NCBI GenBank assembly: GCA_913043185.1
Contig: CAJWMI010000033.1
Span: 1 to 17,467 of the forward strand
Length of the DNA stretch: 17,467 bases
Reading direction: 5' to 3'
DNA from: an uncultured Fidelibacterota bacterium
Lineage (GTDB): Bacteria; Marinisomatota; Marinisomatia; Marinisomatales; UBA1611
Positions 8,344 through 15,738 of the stretch are shown one piece after another (positions within the stretch are counted from its first letter, which is position 1; the number at the start of each line of letters is the position of its first letter). A model generated the notes under the pieces. That model was given only the letters and a program-made list of their open reading frames with translations, searched no databases and was not told the origin of the DNA. The translations under genes were made by a program, and so were the position numbers.

Positions 8344-8793
8344 TTAAATAGAAACTAGATTGTTATATATTTTAGTCAAAACAGATCGTAAGGATTCAAT
8401 ATCTTGCTCTGTAATCCCCTCTCGAAGTTGGTCTCGAGTTAATTCCATTATAGGAATGGCTTGTAAAAATAATTCTTTTCCTTTATTACTTAGAACAACT
8501 CTTTTTACCCTATGATCTAGCTGATCAGAAACTCTGACAACAAGATTTTTTTTCTCTAAAGTGTCAATTATCTTCGTGACGCTTGTTTTATCTTTCAAAC
8601 AATATTCTGATATTTCTTTATGCGATAGGCCCTCATTTTCCCATATCGGGCCTAATACTATCCACTGATCCATAGATATATCTAGCCCAGAGTCATGAGA
8701 ATTTTGTACAAACTTTTTGGTTGATAACCTGTGTACCTGACCAATTAGCATACCAAGATTAATATCACTTTTTAGTTTATCATTATCTGTCAT
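8344..8793 (-). CDS. MarR-family transcriptional regulator
   Basis: Winged-helix repressor of 149 residues, normal family length. Helices 1-2 (about 10-50, VHRLSTKKFVQNSHDSGLDISMDQW) lead into the recognition region GLSHKEISEYCLKDKTSVTKIIDTLEKKNLV (about 55-85). The wing follows with DQLDHRVKRVVLS, containing the typical D-x-R (D93, R95), then a C-terminal dimer helix. MarR proteins bind palindromes and release on binding small phenolic or similar ligands. There is one cysteine (C65) at the start of the recognition-helix region, so redox sensing is possible but unproven. It is first in the efflux operon, and matching inverted repeats lie before its own gene and before the TolC-type gene, which implies autoregulation and control of the pump. 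Confidence 0.93.
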   Translation of the reverse strand: MTDNDKLKSDINLGMLIGQVHRLSTKKFVQNSHDSGLDISMDQWIVLGPIWENEGLSHKEISEYCLKDKTSVTKIIDTLEKKNLVVRVSDQLDHRVKRVVLSNKGKELFLQAIPIMELTRDQLREGITEQDIESLRSVLTKIYNNLVSI

Positions 8794-8811
8794 ATTGCTA
8801 ATCTAATATAT

Positions 8812-8835
8812 TATTAGTTGAAGGTTCAACTAATA
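8812..8835. promoter_or_regulatory. Probable MarR operator/promoter before marR
   Basis: Perfect 11-bp inverted repeat with a 2-nt spacer, centred on GG; its core is TAGTTG-AAGGTT-CAACTA. It lies 19 nt before the marR start codon. On the minus strand a TATATT hexamer (8837-8832) overlaps its upstream edge and may be the -10 element, so binding would block RNA polymerase. The core matches the second site at 8317-8334. Confidence 0.75.
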
Positions 8836-8865
8836 TAATCTATAACTGTTTATACCTATAATTAT

Positions 8866-9270
8866 TTATTTAGTTTTTCTATACCACTCAGGTTTTAATA
8901 TTATTTTTTCTTTAATGCGCTGCCTTATAATCTTATAATCATCCTCTTTCGGTGCCCAATCATTATACAATCCATTGTCTTTAAATATATTCTCTGGAAA
9001 TTTTCTATCTGGTTCTGGTTTAAATCCCCTTTTTTTCATTTCGCAAATAATAGAATCATATCTCTTATGCAAATACAAACCTTTATTATAAAAAAAATAT
9101 ACGTGACCTTTGTTTAGAGTATAATGTTTGGGAACCTTTGATTCTTTATATCCACCTTTACTAACCAGGGTTCTTTTTAAAGAGCCGGCAACCATAAGAA
9201 TTTCCCTATATTCTGCAATCAGATGCTGGTCATATAGTTCTAGTGGATTTATAATATTTATTCGGGTCAT
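8866..9270 (-). CDS. pdg: Pyrimidine-dimer DNA glycosylase (T4 endonuclease V family)
   Basis: DNA-repair enzyme that cleaves the glycosyl bond at UV-induced cyclobutane pyrimidine dimers and nicks the backbone (AP lyase). 134 residues, close to T4 DenV. The N-terminus MTRIN...ELYDQHLIAEYRE aligns directly with DenV (MTRIN...ELADQHLMAEYRE). The catalytic Thr2 amine, Arg3, His16, Arg22 and Glu23 are kept, as are GHVYFFY in the middle and the Arg118/Lys122/Trp129 region (QRIKEKI...PEWY). The Arg at DenV position 26 is Met here. Thr2 must be exposed by removal of Met1, which fixes the start. It has its own 5' gap of 196 nt and is 72 nt before marR, so it is probably a separate unit. Viral or horizontal origin is possible. 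Confidence 0.88.
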   Translation of the reverse strand: MTRINIINPLELYDQHLIAEYREILMVAGSLKRTLVSKGGYKESKVPKHYTLNKGHVYFFYNKGLYLHKRYDSIICEMKKRGFKPEPDRKFPENIFKDNGLYNDWAPKEDDYKIIRQRIKEKIILKPEWYRKTK

Positions 9271-9466
9271 ATTTATTACTTCACATCTTAAATCAAAATC
9301 TAACTGATAAAATGCGAATTATTTAATTGCAGTTATCGATGGGTATTTTATAAAAAATATTTTATTTATTATTACTATCAGGGTATCGAATCAGTTCAAA
9401 GATATCTTCATCATAAACTAATATTATAAACTACGTATTTATTCAATGATACAAAATACACTCATA

Positions 9467-11203
9467 TTATTTAATACTTCTTACCAATCCTTCTCGGCGC
9501 CTATCAGCAGCGCCGTCTAGACCATTTGGGGTCACTATGATTAAATGAATTCCAGAATTTTCACTCAAGTTTTCTACTACATTGTAACCTCGTTTATCCA
9601 AATTTGCTGCAATCGTTTTCCCTTTATTATTTGCAATTTCTACCCGAACACTGTCACCTCGGGCAATTATATTTGGAAAATCTACAGCTTGCTGTGCAGT
9701 CAAACTCCAATCAAATACGCCAACAATCGTCTTTGAAACATAGGCAGGAATTGAATTTCCTCCGGGCGAACCTGTGATCATAAGTAACTGGTTATTACTA
9801 TCAAATATCATCGTTGGAGACATGGAAGATCTGGGCCTTCTATTTGGTGCAACGGCGTTGGCAAGTCGTGTGCCATCTGCTGGCACTTCCCGGGCAAAGT
9901 CCGTCATTTCATTATTTAGAAGAAAACCAGCTGCCCATCGTTGGGACCCAAAAGCACTTTCGATTGTCGCAGTCATAGCCACCGCATTACCATTCCCATC
10001 CACAATGGAAAGATGAGTTGTCCCTGCTGCTTCTAGTGTATTATCCTTCCCCCAATTGGGAACAAAGGCAAGCGTATCAATAACCTGTGCCGGATTACCA
10101 GGGATTGGTTTCTCACTTGGATCAAATCGTTCACTAGCTCTATGTTTCAAATACGTTGGGTTAATAAGGGCATCAAGTGGAATATCAACCTCATCTGGAT
10201 CACCAAAATAATGATCACGGTCAGCATATGCCAATCGTTGTGCATCAACAAATGCCACTATTTTGTCATCTTGATTTGTTGCAGTTTTGACCAAATGATC
10301 ATACAATCCTGCAATCATGATTTGCGCTACACCTGAAGAAGGGGGAGATGTTGTACAAATGTTCATGTCTCTGAAACTTCCGCAGATTACAGGGCGGATT
10401 ACCGTTTTATAATTTCTGATATCTGATAGTGTTAGAGATCCAGGATATGGTTCTTCTTGCACTGCAGAAACGATCGCTTCGGCGATAGGACCGCTGTAAA
10501 AAGCAGATTCACCTTCTTTGGCAATTCTTTTTAAAGTATTGGCATACTCAATATTGGTTAACCTATCCCCTTCTTGAAGAGGCTCACCACCAGGGAAAAA
10601 GTATTTTTTTGTTTTAGCGTTAATGGCAAGCCTTCCTTTTGTTTGTGCAGTGACAAGAAAGTCTGCTAATCTTGGAGACACAATAAATCCATTCTCGGCT
10701 AGTGCTATTCCATGATCGAAAAGTTCTGCCCATGGTAATACACCATGGGCTGCATGTGCAGTTGAATAAAGTCCTACAATACCTGGCGTGCCTACAGCCT
10801 TACCACTTGGCCATGCTTCAAGAAAGTCCATAACCGTACCATCATCCTTCATAAACATATCAAAAGTAGCTTCTCCAGGAGCTGTTTCTCTGCCATCAAT
10901 AAAAGTTAATTTTTCTTTTCCATAATCATAGTGCAGTAAAAATCCACCACCACCTAGTCCTGAGCTTTGAGGTTCGACCAAACCAAGAACCACATGAGCT
11001 CCGATTGCAGCATCAACCGCGCTACCACCTTTTTCCAATATAGCAATCGCTGCCTCGACCGCATGAGGGTTGGCAATACTGACCATGGCACCATGATTCC
11101 ATAGACTATTTTTTCCTGATTCTTTCTTTCCTAATACGGGGAATAGATGGCAACCACTAAATAAGCATGTACTGAGTAGCAATAATAATAATTTTGTTTG
11201 CAT
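9467..11203 (-). CDS. ggt: Gamma-glutamyltransferase, lipoprotein, canonical active site
   Basis: Ntn-hydrolase that splits gamma-glutamyl amide bonds (glutathione, gamma-glutamyl peptides) by transfer or hydrolysis. The precursor self-cleaves before a threonine to give large and small subunits. The ATG at 11203 is preferred over an in-frame ATG at 11248 because it places MQTKLLLLLLSTCLFSGC as a clean lipoprotein signal (lipobox FSGC); the protein is then 578 residues. Recognition Arg is in DGRETAP (about 105), and the nucleophile is the first Thr of GTTHLSIVD (about 395). TATIESAFGS, NNEMTDF (Asp), NRRPRSSMSPT (Ser-Ser) and GSPGGNS all match the family. It is probably anchored in the periplasm or on the outer membrane. 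It follows a divergent paralogue by 175 nt. Confidence 0.93.
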   Translation of the reverse strand: MQTKLLLLLLSTCLFSGCHLFPVLGKKESGKNSLWNHGAMVSIANPHAVEAAIAILEKGGSAVDAAIGAHVVLGLVEPQSSGLGGGGFLLHYDYGKEKLTFIDGRETAPGEATFDMFMKDDGTVMDFLEAWPSGKAVGTPGIVGLYSTAHAAHGVLPWAELFDHGIALAENGFIVSPRLADFLVTAQTKGRLAINAKTKKYFFPGGEPLQEGDRLTNIEYANTLKRIAKEGESAFYSGPIAEAIVSAVQEEPYPGSLTLSDIRNYKTVIRPVICGSFRDMNICTTSPPSSGVAQIMIAGLYDHLVKTATNQDDKIVAFVDAQRLAYADRDHYFGDPDEVDIPLDALINPTYLKHRASERFDPSEKPIPGNPAQVIDTLAFVPNWGKDNTLEAAGTTHLSIVDGNGNAVAMTATIESAFGSQRWAAGFLLNNEMTDFAREVPADGTRLANAVAPNRRPRSSMSPTMIFDSNNQLLMITGSPGGNSIPAYVSKTIVGVFDWSLTAQQAVDFPNIIARGDSVRVEIANNKGKTIAANLDKRGYNVVENLSENSGIHLIIVTPNGLDGAADRRREGLVRSIK

Positions 11204-11273
11204 AAATTTCTTTATATCTACATGTAAAAAGTTTTGAACAAGAATCATAATACTAGGTTTTTCTATAAGTGGA

Positions 11274-11357
11274 TTAAAATTCCGATTGCAGTGAATGTTC
11301 TGGACGCATTCTCCACATCTTGATATCTTTTCCTATCTCTTTTGTAAAGAAAGACAA
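11274..11357 (-). CDS. Doubtful 27-codon ORF between the two transferase genes
   Basis: Downstream of the second transferase gene, in the same frame, lies a short stretch that would start at TTG (11357) or ATG (11318, 14 codons) and end TAA. The 27-residue version opens SFFTKEIGKDIKMWRMR and ends HSLQSEF. An AGGA lies about 12 nt before the ATG. I do not recognise it. It could be a small protein, a leader peptide, a decayed gene tail or chance; with one sequence there is no way to choose. Confidence 0.15.
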   Translation of the reverse strand: MSFFTKEIGKDIKMWRMRPEHSLQSEF

Positions 11358-11378
11358 TCAATAGACAGTATACTCTAA

Positions 11379-13034
11379 TTATTCTAAAATCGGAAATGCG
11401 GACGTGCCCTCCCAGTCTGGATCTGCACAACCAATCCATTCGCCTGTTAATGTATCTAAGATTACCGCATGAATTCGTCCAAATTGACCCGGAAGTCGTT
11501 TCATTTCAACCGTATACCCTAACTTAGAGAAGTAAGTGCTATCATTATTATTCCAACTAACTTTATCGACGACTTCCAAACTGATCCCCTCTTCAATAGG
11601 ATGAACGCGGGGAGAATTCAATGCCTCCTCTAAAGATAAATCATGATCAATAATCCTGCTGATTACATTGACAATAGAAGATGGTATTCGGCTCCCACCC
11701 GCAGCTCCCATAGCTAAAAAAGGTTTATCATTTTTGAAAACAATTATTGGCGATATGTGCGACGGGACACGAAGATTGGGCTCGACTTTCCCAAGATATC
11801 CACCCATTGTCTGAGCATAGAGAAAACCCAAACCAGGAGTAGCCACCTTGGATCCCATCGTTGGCCCAATGGTCTGGGTTAGGGAGACTATCATTCCATT
11901 TTTATCCACTATCGTTAAATGAGAAGTATGCCCCTCTGGATCTTTTTGGACTCTTGGAATACTATCTTTTATTACTTTACTGGAAGCATCATTAACAGAT
12001 CCATTCATAAACGGCGTACCAGCTGCTCTCTTTTTAGCCCAAGATTTCGATGTAAATCGTTCCGCATCATCTAAGGTTTTCTGTTCTTTCTTATCCAGAT
12101 AGGCTGACTTAATTGCATGATAAACAGCCCTTCCCCATGCCCTGTTTTCACTCAAATTTACAGGCAATGCTTCCAAAATCTGTAACGCCTCTATCGTAAT
12201 CGCACCATAGGCTGGAAGCCATAAAGCTTTGAGGCCATAACTACGGTAACTTCCATCAACAATATGAGATCTTTCTGCCTTGTAATCGGATAAAGATTTC
12301 AACGTTAGAAAACCACCGTTTTCACGAATGTCCGATACCATGGATTGCGCAATCCATCCTTTGTAAAATACATCTGGTCCTTTTTCAGAAATAGACTTTA
12401 ATACTCTGGCTAAATCGCTCTGTATAATCCATTGCCCAGCATGTTTTGCAGTGCTGTCTTCATTCATATAATATTGCCGAGTGCCAGCAAACTCATTTAA
12501 AATATCTTTTACGGACTCCTGCCGATATGCTTCCCCAGGAAGGAGCGAAAATCCATTTTGGGCATATCCAATAGCTGGCTCCATTACTTGTTCTAGGGTT
12601 AGGCTACCAAAATCCTTTAGCCCATCCGTTAATCCCTTCACTACACCCGGTACAGCAATAGTTTGATAGCCATATTCTACACCTGCTGTATCATCAAATT
12701 CATAGTGTGCTGGTGCCTGAGTTGTTGCATCAATTCCATGTACCTCTTTGTCCACGGTATATATCAGAATTTGGGCACGACCGCCTATACCGCTCATGCT
12801 CGGCTCAACAACTGAAAGTGTAAAAGCCGCTGCAACTGCAGCGTCCATTGCGTTACCGCCTGATTCTAGGATTTCTATACCAGCATTTGTTGCCAAAGGA
12901 TGTGCTGTTGTTACCACTCCATTCTTAGATCGTACAACTTTTTGCTGTTGAATTTGTCTAATATCATCAGATTGGTGTGCTAGCTGAGTACAGCTGACAA
13001 CAAAAATAATTGTTAAAAAAATTAAGGCTCTCAA
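11379..13034 (-). CDS. Divergent gamma-glutamyltransferase-family Ntn-hydrolase, lipoprotein
   Basis: Paralogue of the neighbouring transferase, 551 residues, with a lipobox (FVVSC, Cys15). The TTG start has AAAGGA 7 nt upstream. It keeps the fold (GVVTTAHPLATNAGIEILESGGNAMDAAVAAA, then PSMSGIGG), the autocleavage nucleophile in GHTSHLTIVD (Thr370) and AAGGSRI. It lacks the residues that hold a gamma-glutamyl group: the Arg of DxRETAP is replaced (IDATTQAP), NNxMxDF with its Asp is replaced by YAQTMGGYL, and the Ser-Ser of RPxSSMxPT is reduced to VPSHISPI. The enzyme is probably still self-processing, but with a different acyl or amide substrate. It lies 36 nt downstream of the amidohydrolase-like gene, so the two are probably co-transcribed. 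Confidence 0.88.
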   Translation of the reverse strand: MRALIFLTIIFVVSCTQLAHQSDDIRQIQQQKVVRSKNGVVTTAHPLATNAGIEILESGGNAMDAAVAAAFTLSVVEPSMSGIGGRAQILIYTVDKEVHGIDATTQAPAHYEFDDTAGVEYGYQTIAVPGVVKGLTDGLKDFGSLTLEQVMEPAIGYAQNGFSLLPGEAYRQESVKDILNEFAGTRQYYMNEDSTAKHAGQWIIQSDLARVLKSISEKGPDVFYKGWIAQSMVSDIRENGGFLTLKSLSDYKAERSHIVDGSYRSYGLKALWLPAYGAITIEALQILEALPVNLSENRAWGRAVYHAIKSAYLDKKEQKTLDDAERFTSKSWAKKRAAGTPFMNGSVNDASSKVIKDSIPRVQKDPEGHTSHLTIVDKNGMIVSLTQTIGPTMGSKVATPGLGFLYAQTMGGYLGKVEPNLRVPSHISPIIVFKNDKPFLAMGAAGGSRIPSSIVNVISRIIDHDLSLEEALNSPRVHPIEEGISLEVVDKVSWNNNDSTYFSKLGYTVEMKRLPGQFGRIHAVILDTLTGEWIGCADPDWEGTSAFPILE

Positions 13035-13070
13035 TAAATGTTCCTTTAATTAAAATAGTTCAACTTTAAA

Positions 13071-14042
13071 TTAAGGCTGAATATTTTTCCCCAAATGTAA
13101 TTCATAATATCTATTTACGGCGGTAGCAAAAGCACTAGCATATCTAGACCAATTTTCTTCCGTATCCCGAATCTCAGGCTCTGGTAATTCAATCTGAATT
13201 GCACTGATAATACCTTCTTCTGATGATCCATGACGTGCTGTAATGTAACCACCACTAAAATACCGTGATCCTGCAGGACCAAGCGCATTGGCACTTGGAA
13301 CACATTCATACCCTAGACTATCCATAATACTACCAAAACTAGTTTCTCCACGTAGAATACTGATAAACGAGTGTGAAGAAGAATCCGCTAAAACTTTGAT
13401 GCTGGATTTATTCTTGAAGTCTATTGTATTCAATTCTTCATCGGTCAAATCTAATTCATAACCTTTGATCAGATATCCCAACCATGTACGTAAATCATAA
13501 TACCCATCAGGATTCTCACCATGGCCGTGAATATCAAAGACTATACCACTACCATGGTTTACAGTTACCAGTTCTTTTGCAATATCCAAATAGTGATGAT
13601 ATTCTGCCCAGGCACGTTCCCCATAAATATTTCCTTCCGCCGCCTCAATCACTTCCCGATTTACGTCCAATTTTAAACGTTTTAACAAACAAAGAATCAC
13701 GTGTGGCTTACCACCAAAACGTGCAGTTAATGTGTCCATGATAACTTTTGTTAATTGGTAGGTATTAGTATCAATTGCCGTAACACCTTGAGTCCGATCG
13801 GCTATTTCAGTTGGCTCCATCCAACCTCCATGGGACGCAGATAATATTATAGGCAGTGATCCCGAATGATACTCAATGTACTTACCATGACCAAAATAAA
13901 TCGAATTTTCTACATAGGGCCCATCGTGACCAAGATCAGGGAACCTATCCTGTTTTGAATCCTCACAGGTGATGAAAAAGAAAACAACAAATGTTATCAC
14001 AATCAAAAACTGAAATTTTAGTTTGGATTTATTTTTCTTCAT
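13071..14042 (-). CDS. N-formylglutamate amidohydrolase-like lipoprotein
   Basis: Probable zinc amidohydrolase, 323 residues, lipid-anchored (hydrophobic 10-25 then FFITC, Cys26). Features like the N-formylglutamate amidohydrolase family are LSASHGG (His71), KRLKLDVNRE (Asn128, Arg129), VFDIHGHG (Asp170, His172, His174), TARHG (Arg270, His271) and a late IQIELP (Glu285). The His/Asp/Glu set could bind zinc and the Arg residues a carboxylate. Classical members are cytoplasmic histidine-degradation enzymes; an exported copy beside two transferase-family enzymes suggests cleavage of N-acyl-glutamate or gamma-glutamyl substrates outside the cytoplasm. Family placement is from motif memory and could be wrong; a distant zinc-peptidase relation is the alternative. 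Confidence 0.65.
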   Translation of the reverse strand: MKKNKSKLKFQFLIVITFVVFFFITCEDSKQDRFPDLGHDGPYVENSIYFGHGKYIEYHSGSLPIILSASHGGWMEPTEIADRTQGVTAIDTNTYQLTKVIMDTLTARFGGKPHVILCLLKRLKLDVNREVIEAAEGNIYGERAWAEYHHYLDIAKELVTVNHGSGIVFDIHGHGENPDGYYDLRTWLGYLIKGYELDLTDEELNTIDFKNKSSIKVLADSSSHSFISILRGETSFGSIMDSLGYECVPSANALGPAGSRYFSGGYITARHGSSEEGIISAIQIELPEPEIRDTEENWSRYASAFATAVNRYYELHLGKNIQP

Positions 14043-14166
14043 TCTTTACAAACATATGGGAATATTTATTTATACATAAAATTAAAAAAAACTAAATGAC
14101 CCCACAACAGAGGTCTACATCGTTCAAAATGAATTTATGCTTGATGTTATAAGATCAGAACTATTA

Positions 14167-14202
14167 AAAAAAGCTCTGGTAAAAAATTACCAGAGCTTTT
14201 TT
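14167..14202 (-). terminator. Rho-independent terminator after the SusC/SusD pair
   Basis: Perfect 16-bp inverted repeat (core AGCTCTGGTAA) with a 4-nt AAAA loop, flanked by six A and six T, so it would work in both directions. It lies about 80 nt past the SusD-type stop codon and ends that transcript. It implies that the amidohydrolase-like gene has its own promoter in the 124 nt before 14042. A weaker AT-only repeat at 14222-14241 precedes it. Confidence 0.9.
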
Positions 14203-14282
14203 ATCTTGGGGGTTGTACATATAAAATAAGTTTTTATTTTAACCCTTTTGGTCATTATTTTGTTTAAATCAAAATATATGAA

Positions 14283-15722
14283 TTATTGATTGACCTCTGT
14301 TTGTACATATAATCCTGGGTCATCTTCCATTGTACTATTGGAAGTTAGCTCATCCTGTGCATAAGGAATCCGTTCTACATGTGCTGTTGCTGCGGTAGTA
14401 TTTAGCGGAAAAGGAGGGATCAGATTTGTTTCACCATCTCCTCGTAGGCGCCTATGATCATTGAAGGGCATATAAGTTCCAAATCCAGACACATATCTTT
14501 CTTCAATAATCTCACGAAGCAGTGCATCTGAAGAAGAGACACCATCGGTATTTTCCATACCGCCGGATGCAAAATCAGCAGCTACATAGGCATCATATAG
14601 AATACCTGCCGAATCATTGTACGTAGCGTTCAAACGACCACCGGTAGCCAACCAGGCACGATATTCGTTTAAATACCCTAATCCATCTCCACCAGTCCGT
14701 GCTGCTGCTTCTGCCTTAATCAACTGGTTTTCAAAATAAGTCACCATCGGCATTGGCTCAAACCGTTCAATAACGCCCAAATTAGCATCTCCTGAGGTCT
14801 CATCAATCTTATAGTAATTATGTCGAGCTGTTTCGTTTGTCTTGGCATTGCCTCTATAGGCAGTGGTCGTGTCATTCAAGAGCTCTAACAAATAGCTGCC
14901 GTTGTTTCCCAGGTCTCCTGTTCTTGATCCAGATAAAATTGCATTAAAAAGGTTCTTATCACCTTCTGTAACAGCAGCATCACCTCTAGGAATAAAATTC
15001 ATATCACCAGCAGAAGAAGAAATGCCATTTGTCGCAGCTGCTAGAGCACCTGCATAATCACTTTGAATCAACGCATAACGGGCCTTTAGCGTGTATGCCG
15101 CAGCGAGCCACTTATCCTTATCACCACTATAGTAGATATCGTAAGCATCGGAACGACTTGAAGCGCTTCCAAGATCAGAAATAGCACCATCCAAAAGGGA
15201 TGTTAAAGCACCTAAGATAGATACCTGAGAATCAAACTTTGGATCCTCCACTTCTGATATCGCTTCTGAATAGGGTACGTCTCCCATTAAAATGGCCAGA
15301 GTACCAACAGCGTGGGCCTCAAGCACCTTTGAAATTCCTACCAGAAGTTTATCCTCAGGTACAGTCTCACGTATAAGTCGCACATTAGTCAAAACACCAG
15401 TATAACACCCGTTCCACTCATCATTAGATTCAACCGTGGACAGTGAATATCCATAAATGTTTGAATAAAGGGATGCGTAACCTATGAGCTGCCCAGAAAA
15501 CATCCCAGAGATCCTGTTGAGATGACTATTTTGAACCATCACATTCGCAAGCTGTGCACCATTTAAAAACAAATTCGGAGCAGGATCATTTAAAGTTATA
15601 TCATTTGGATTATCGTTTAAATCCGTCGGGATTTCACAGGATATCAGCACCAACATCCACCCAGATAAAATTAGACCAAAAAAGTTCTTCATTAGTCTAT
15701 GATCTTTTTTTGAATTTTTCAT
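14283..15722 (-). CDS. SusD/RagB-type outer-membrane nutrient-binding lipoprotein
   Basis: Surface lipoprotein that acts as the lid on its SusC partner and captures ligand, 479 residues. Lipobox LVLISC (Cys29) is followed by EIPTDLNDNPND, the typical N-terminal DLNxNP signature of the SusD-like superfamily. TPR-like helices come next (ISKVLEAHAVGTLAILMGDVPYSEA, WLAAAYTLKARYAL). Conserved late motifs are LIKAEAAARTG and EIIEERYVSGFGTYMPFNDHRRL. The ATG at 15722 is preferred to the internal ATG at 15692 because a very strong Shine-Dalgarno sequence precedes it. It starts 14 nt after the SusC stop. No glycan-specific residues can be read; the downstream gene content suggests a peptide or glutamyl ligand. 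Confidence 0.92.
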   Translation of the reverse strand: MKNSKKDHRLMKNFFGLILSGWMLVLISCEIPTDLNDNPNDITLNDPAPNLFLNGAQLANVMVQNSHLNRISGMFSGQLIGYASLYSNIYGYSLSTVESNDEWNGCYTGVLTNVRLIRETVPEDKLLVGISKVLEAHAVGTLAILMGDVPYSEAISEVEDPKFDSQVSILGALTSLLDGAISDLGSASSRSDAYDIYYSGDKDKWLAAAYTLKARYALIQSDYAGALAAATNGISSSAGDMNFIPRGDAAVTEGDKNLFNAILSGSRTGDLGNNGSYLLELLNDTTTAYRGNAKTNETARHNYYKIDETSGDANLGVIERFEPMPMVTYFENQLIKAEAAARTGGDGLGYLNEYRAWLATGGRLNATYNDSAGILYDAYVAADFASGGMENTDGVSSSDALLREIIEERYVSGFGTYMPFNDHRRLRGDGETNLIPPFPLNTTAATAHVERIPYAQDELTSNSTMEDDPGLYVQTEVNQ

Positions 15723-15729
15723 TATCTAA

Positions 15730-15738
15730 CCCTCCTTT
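15730..15738 (-). promoter_or_regulatory. Strong Shine-Dalgarno sequence of the SusD-type gene
   Basis: AAAGGAGGG on the minus strand, ending 7 nt before the ATG at 15722 and overlapping the SusC stop codon. Most other genes here have weak or no such site, so it decides the start and suggests strong expression of the lipoprotein. Confidence 0.8.

Noticed and set aside
9345..9375. AT-rich hairpin-like sequence in the 9271-9466 gap as a terminator for the transferase
   Set aside because: Only A-T pairs, short stem and no clear T-tract; too weak to call.
9397..9404. TATCTTTG on the minus strand, like the Bacteroidota -7 element TAnnTTTG, before the glycosylase gene
   Set aside because: No -33 TTTG at the right distance; short motif in AT-rich DNA.
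11204..11248. Upstream ATG at 11248 as start of the canonical transferase
   Set aside because: It would put about 19 residues before the hydrophobic core of a lipoprotein signal; the ATG at 11203 gives a normal one.
14050..14057. TATGTTTG on the minus strand before the amidohydrolase-like gene
   Set aside because: It ends about 6 nt before the ATG, so transcription would start at or past the start codon, and there is no -33 partner.
14222..14241. 8-bp AT-only inverted repeat with a GTTT loop
   Set aside because: No G-C pairs in the stem and no clear function; likely chance beside the real terminator.
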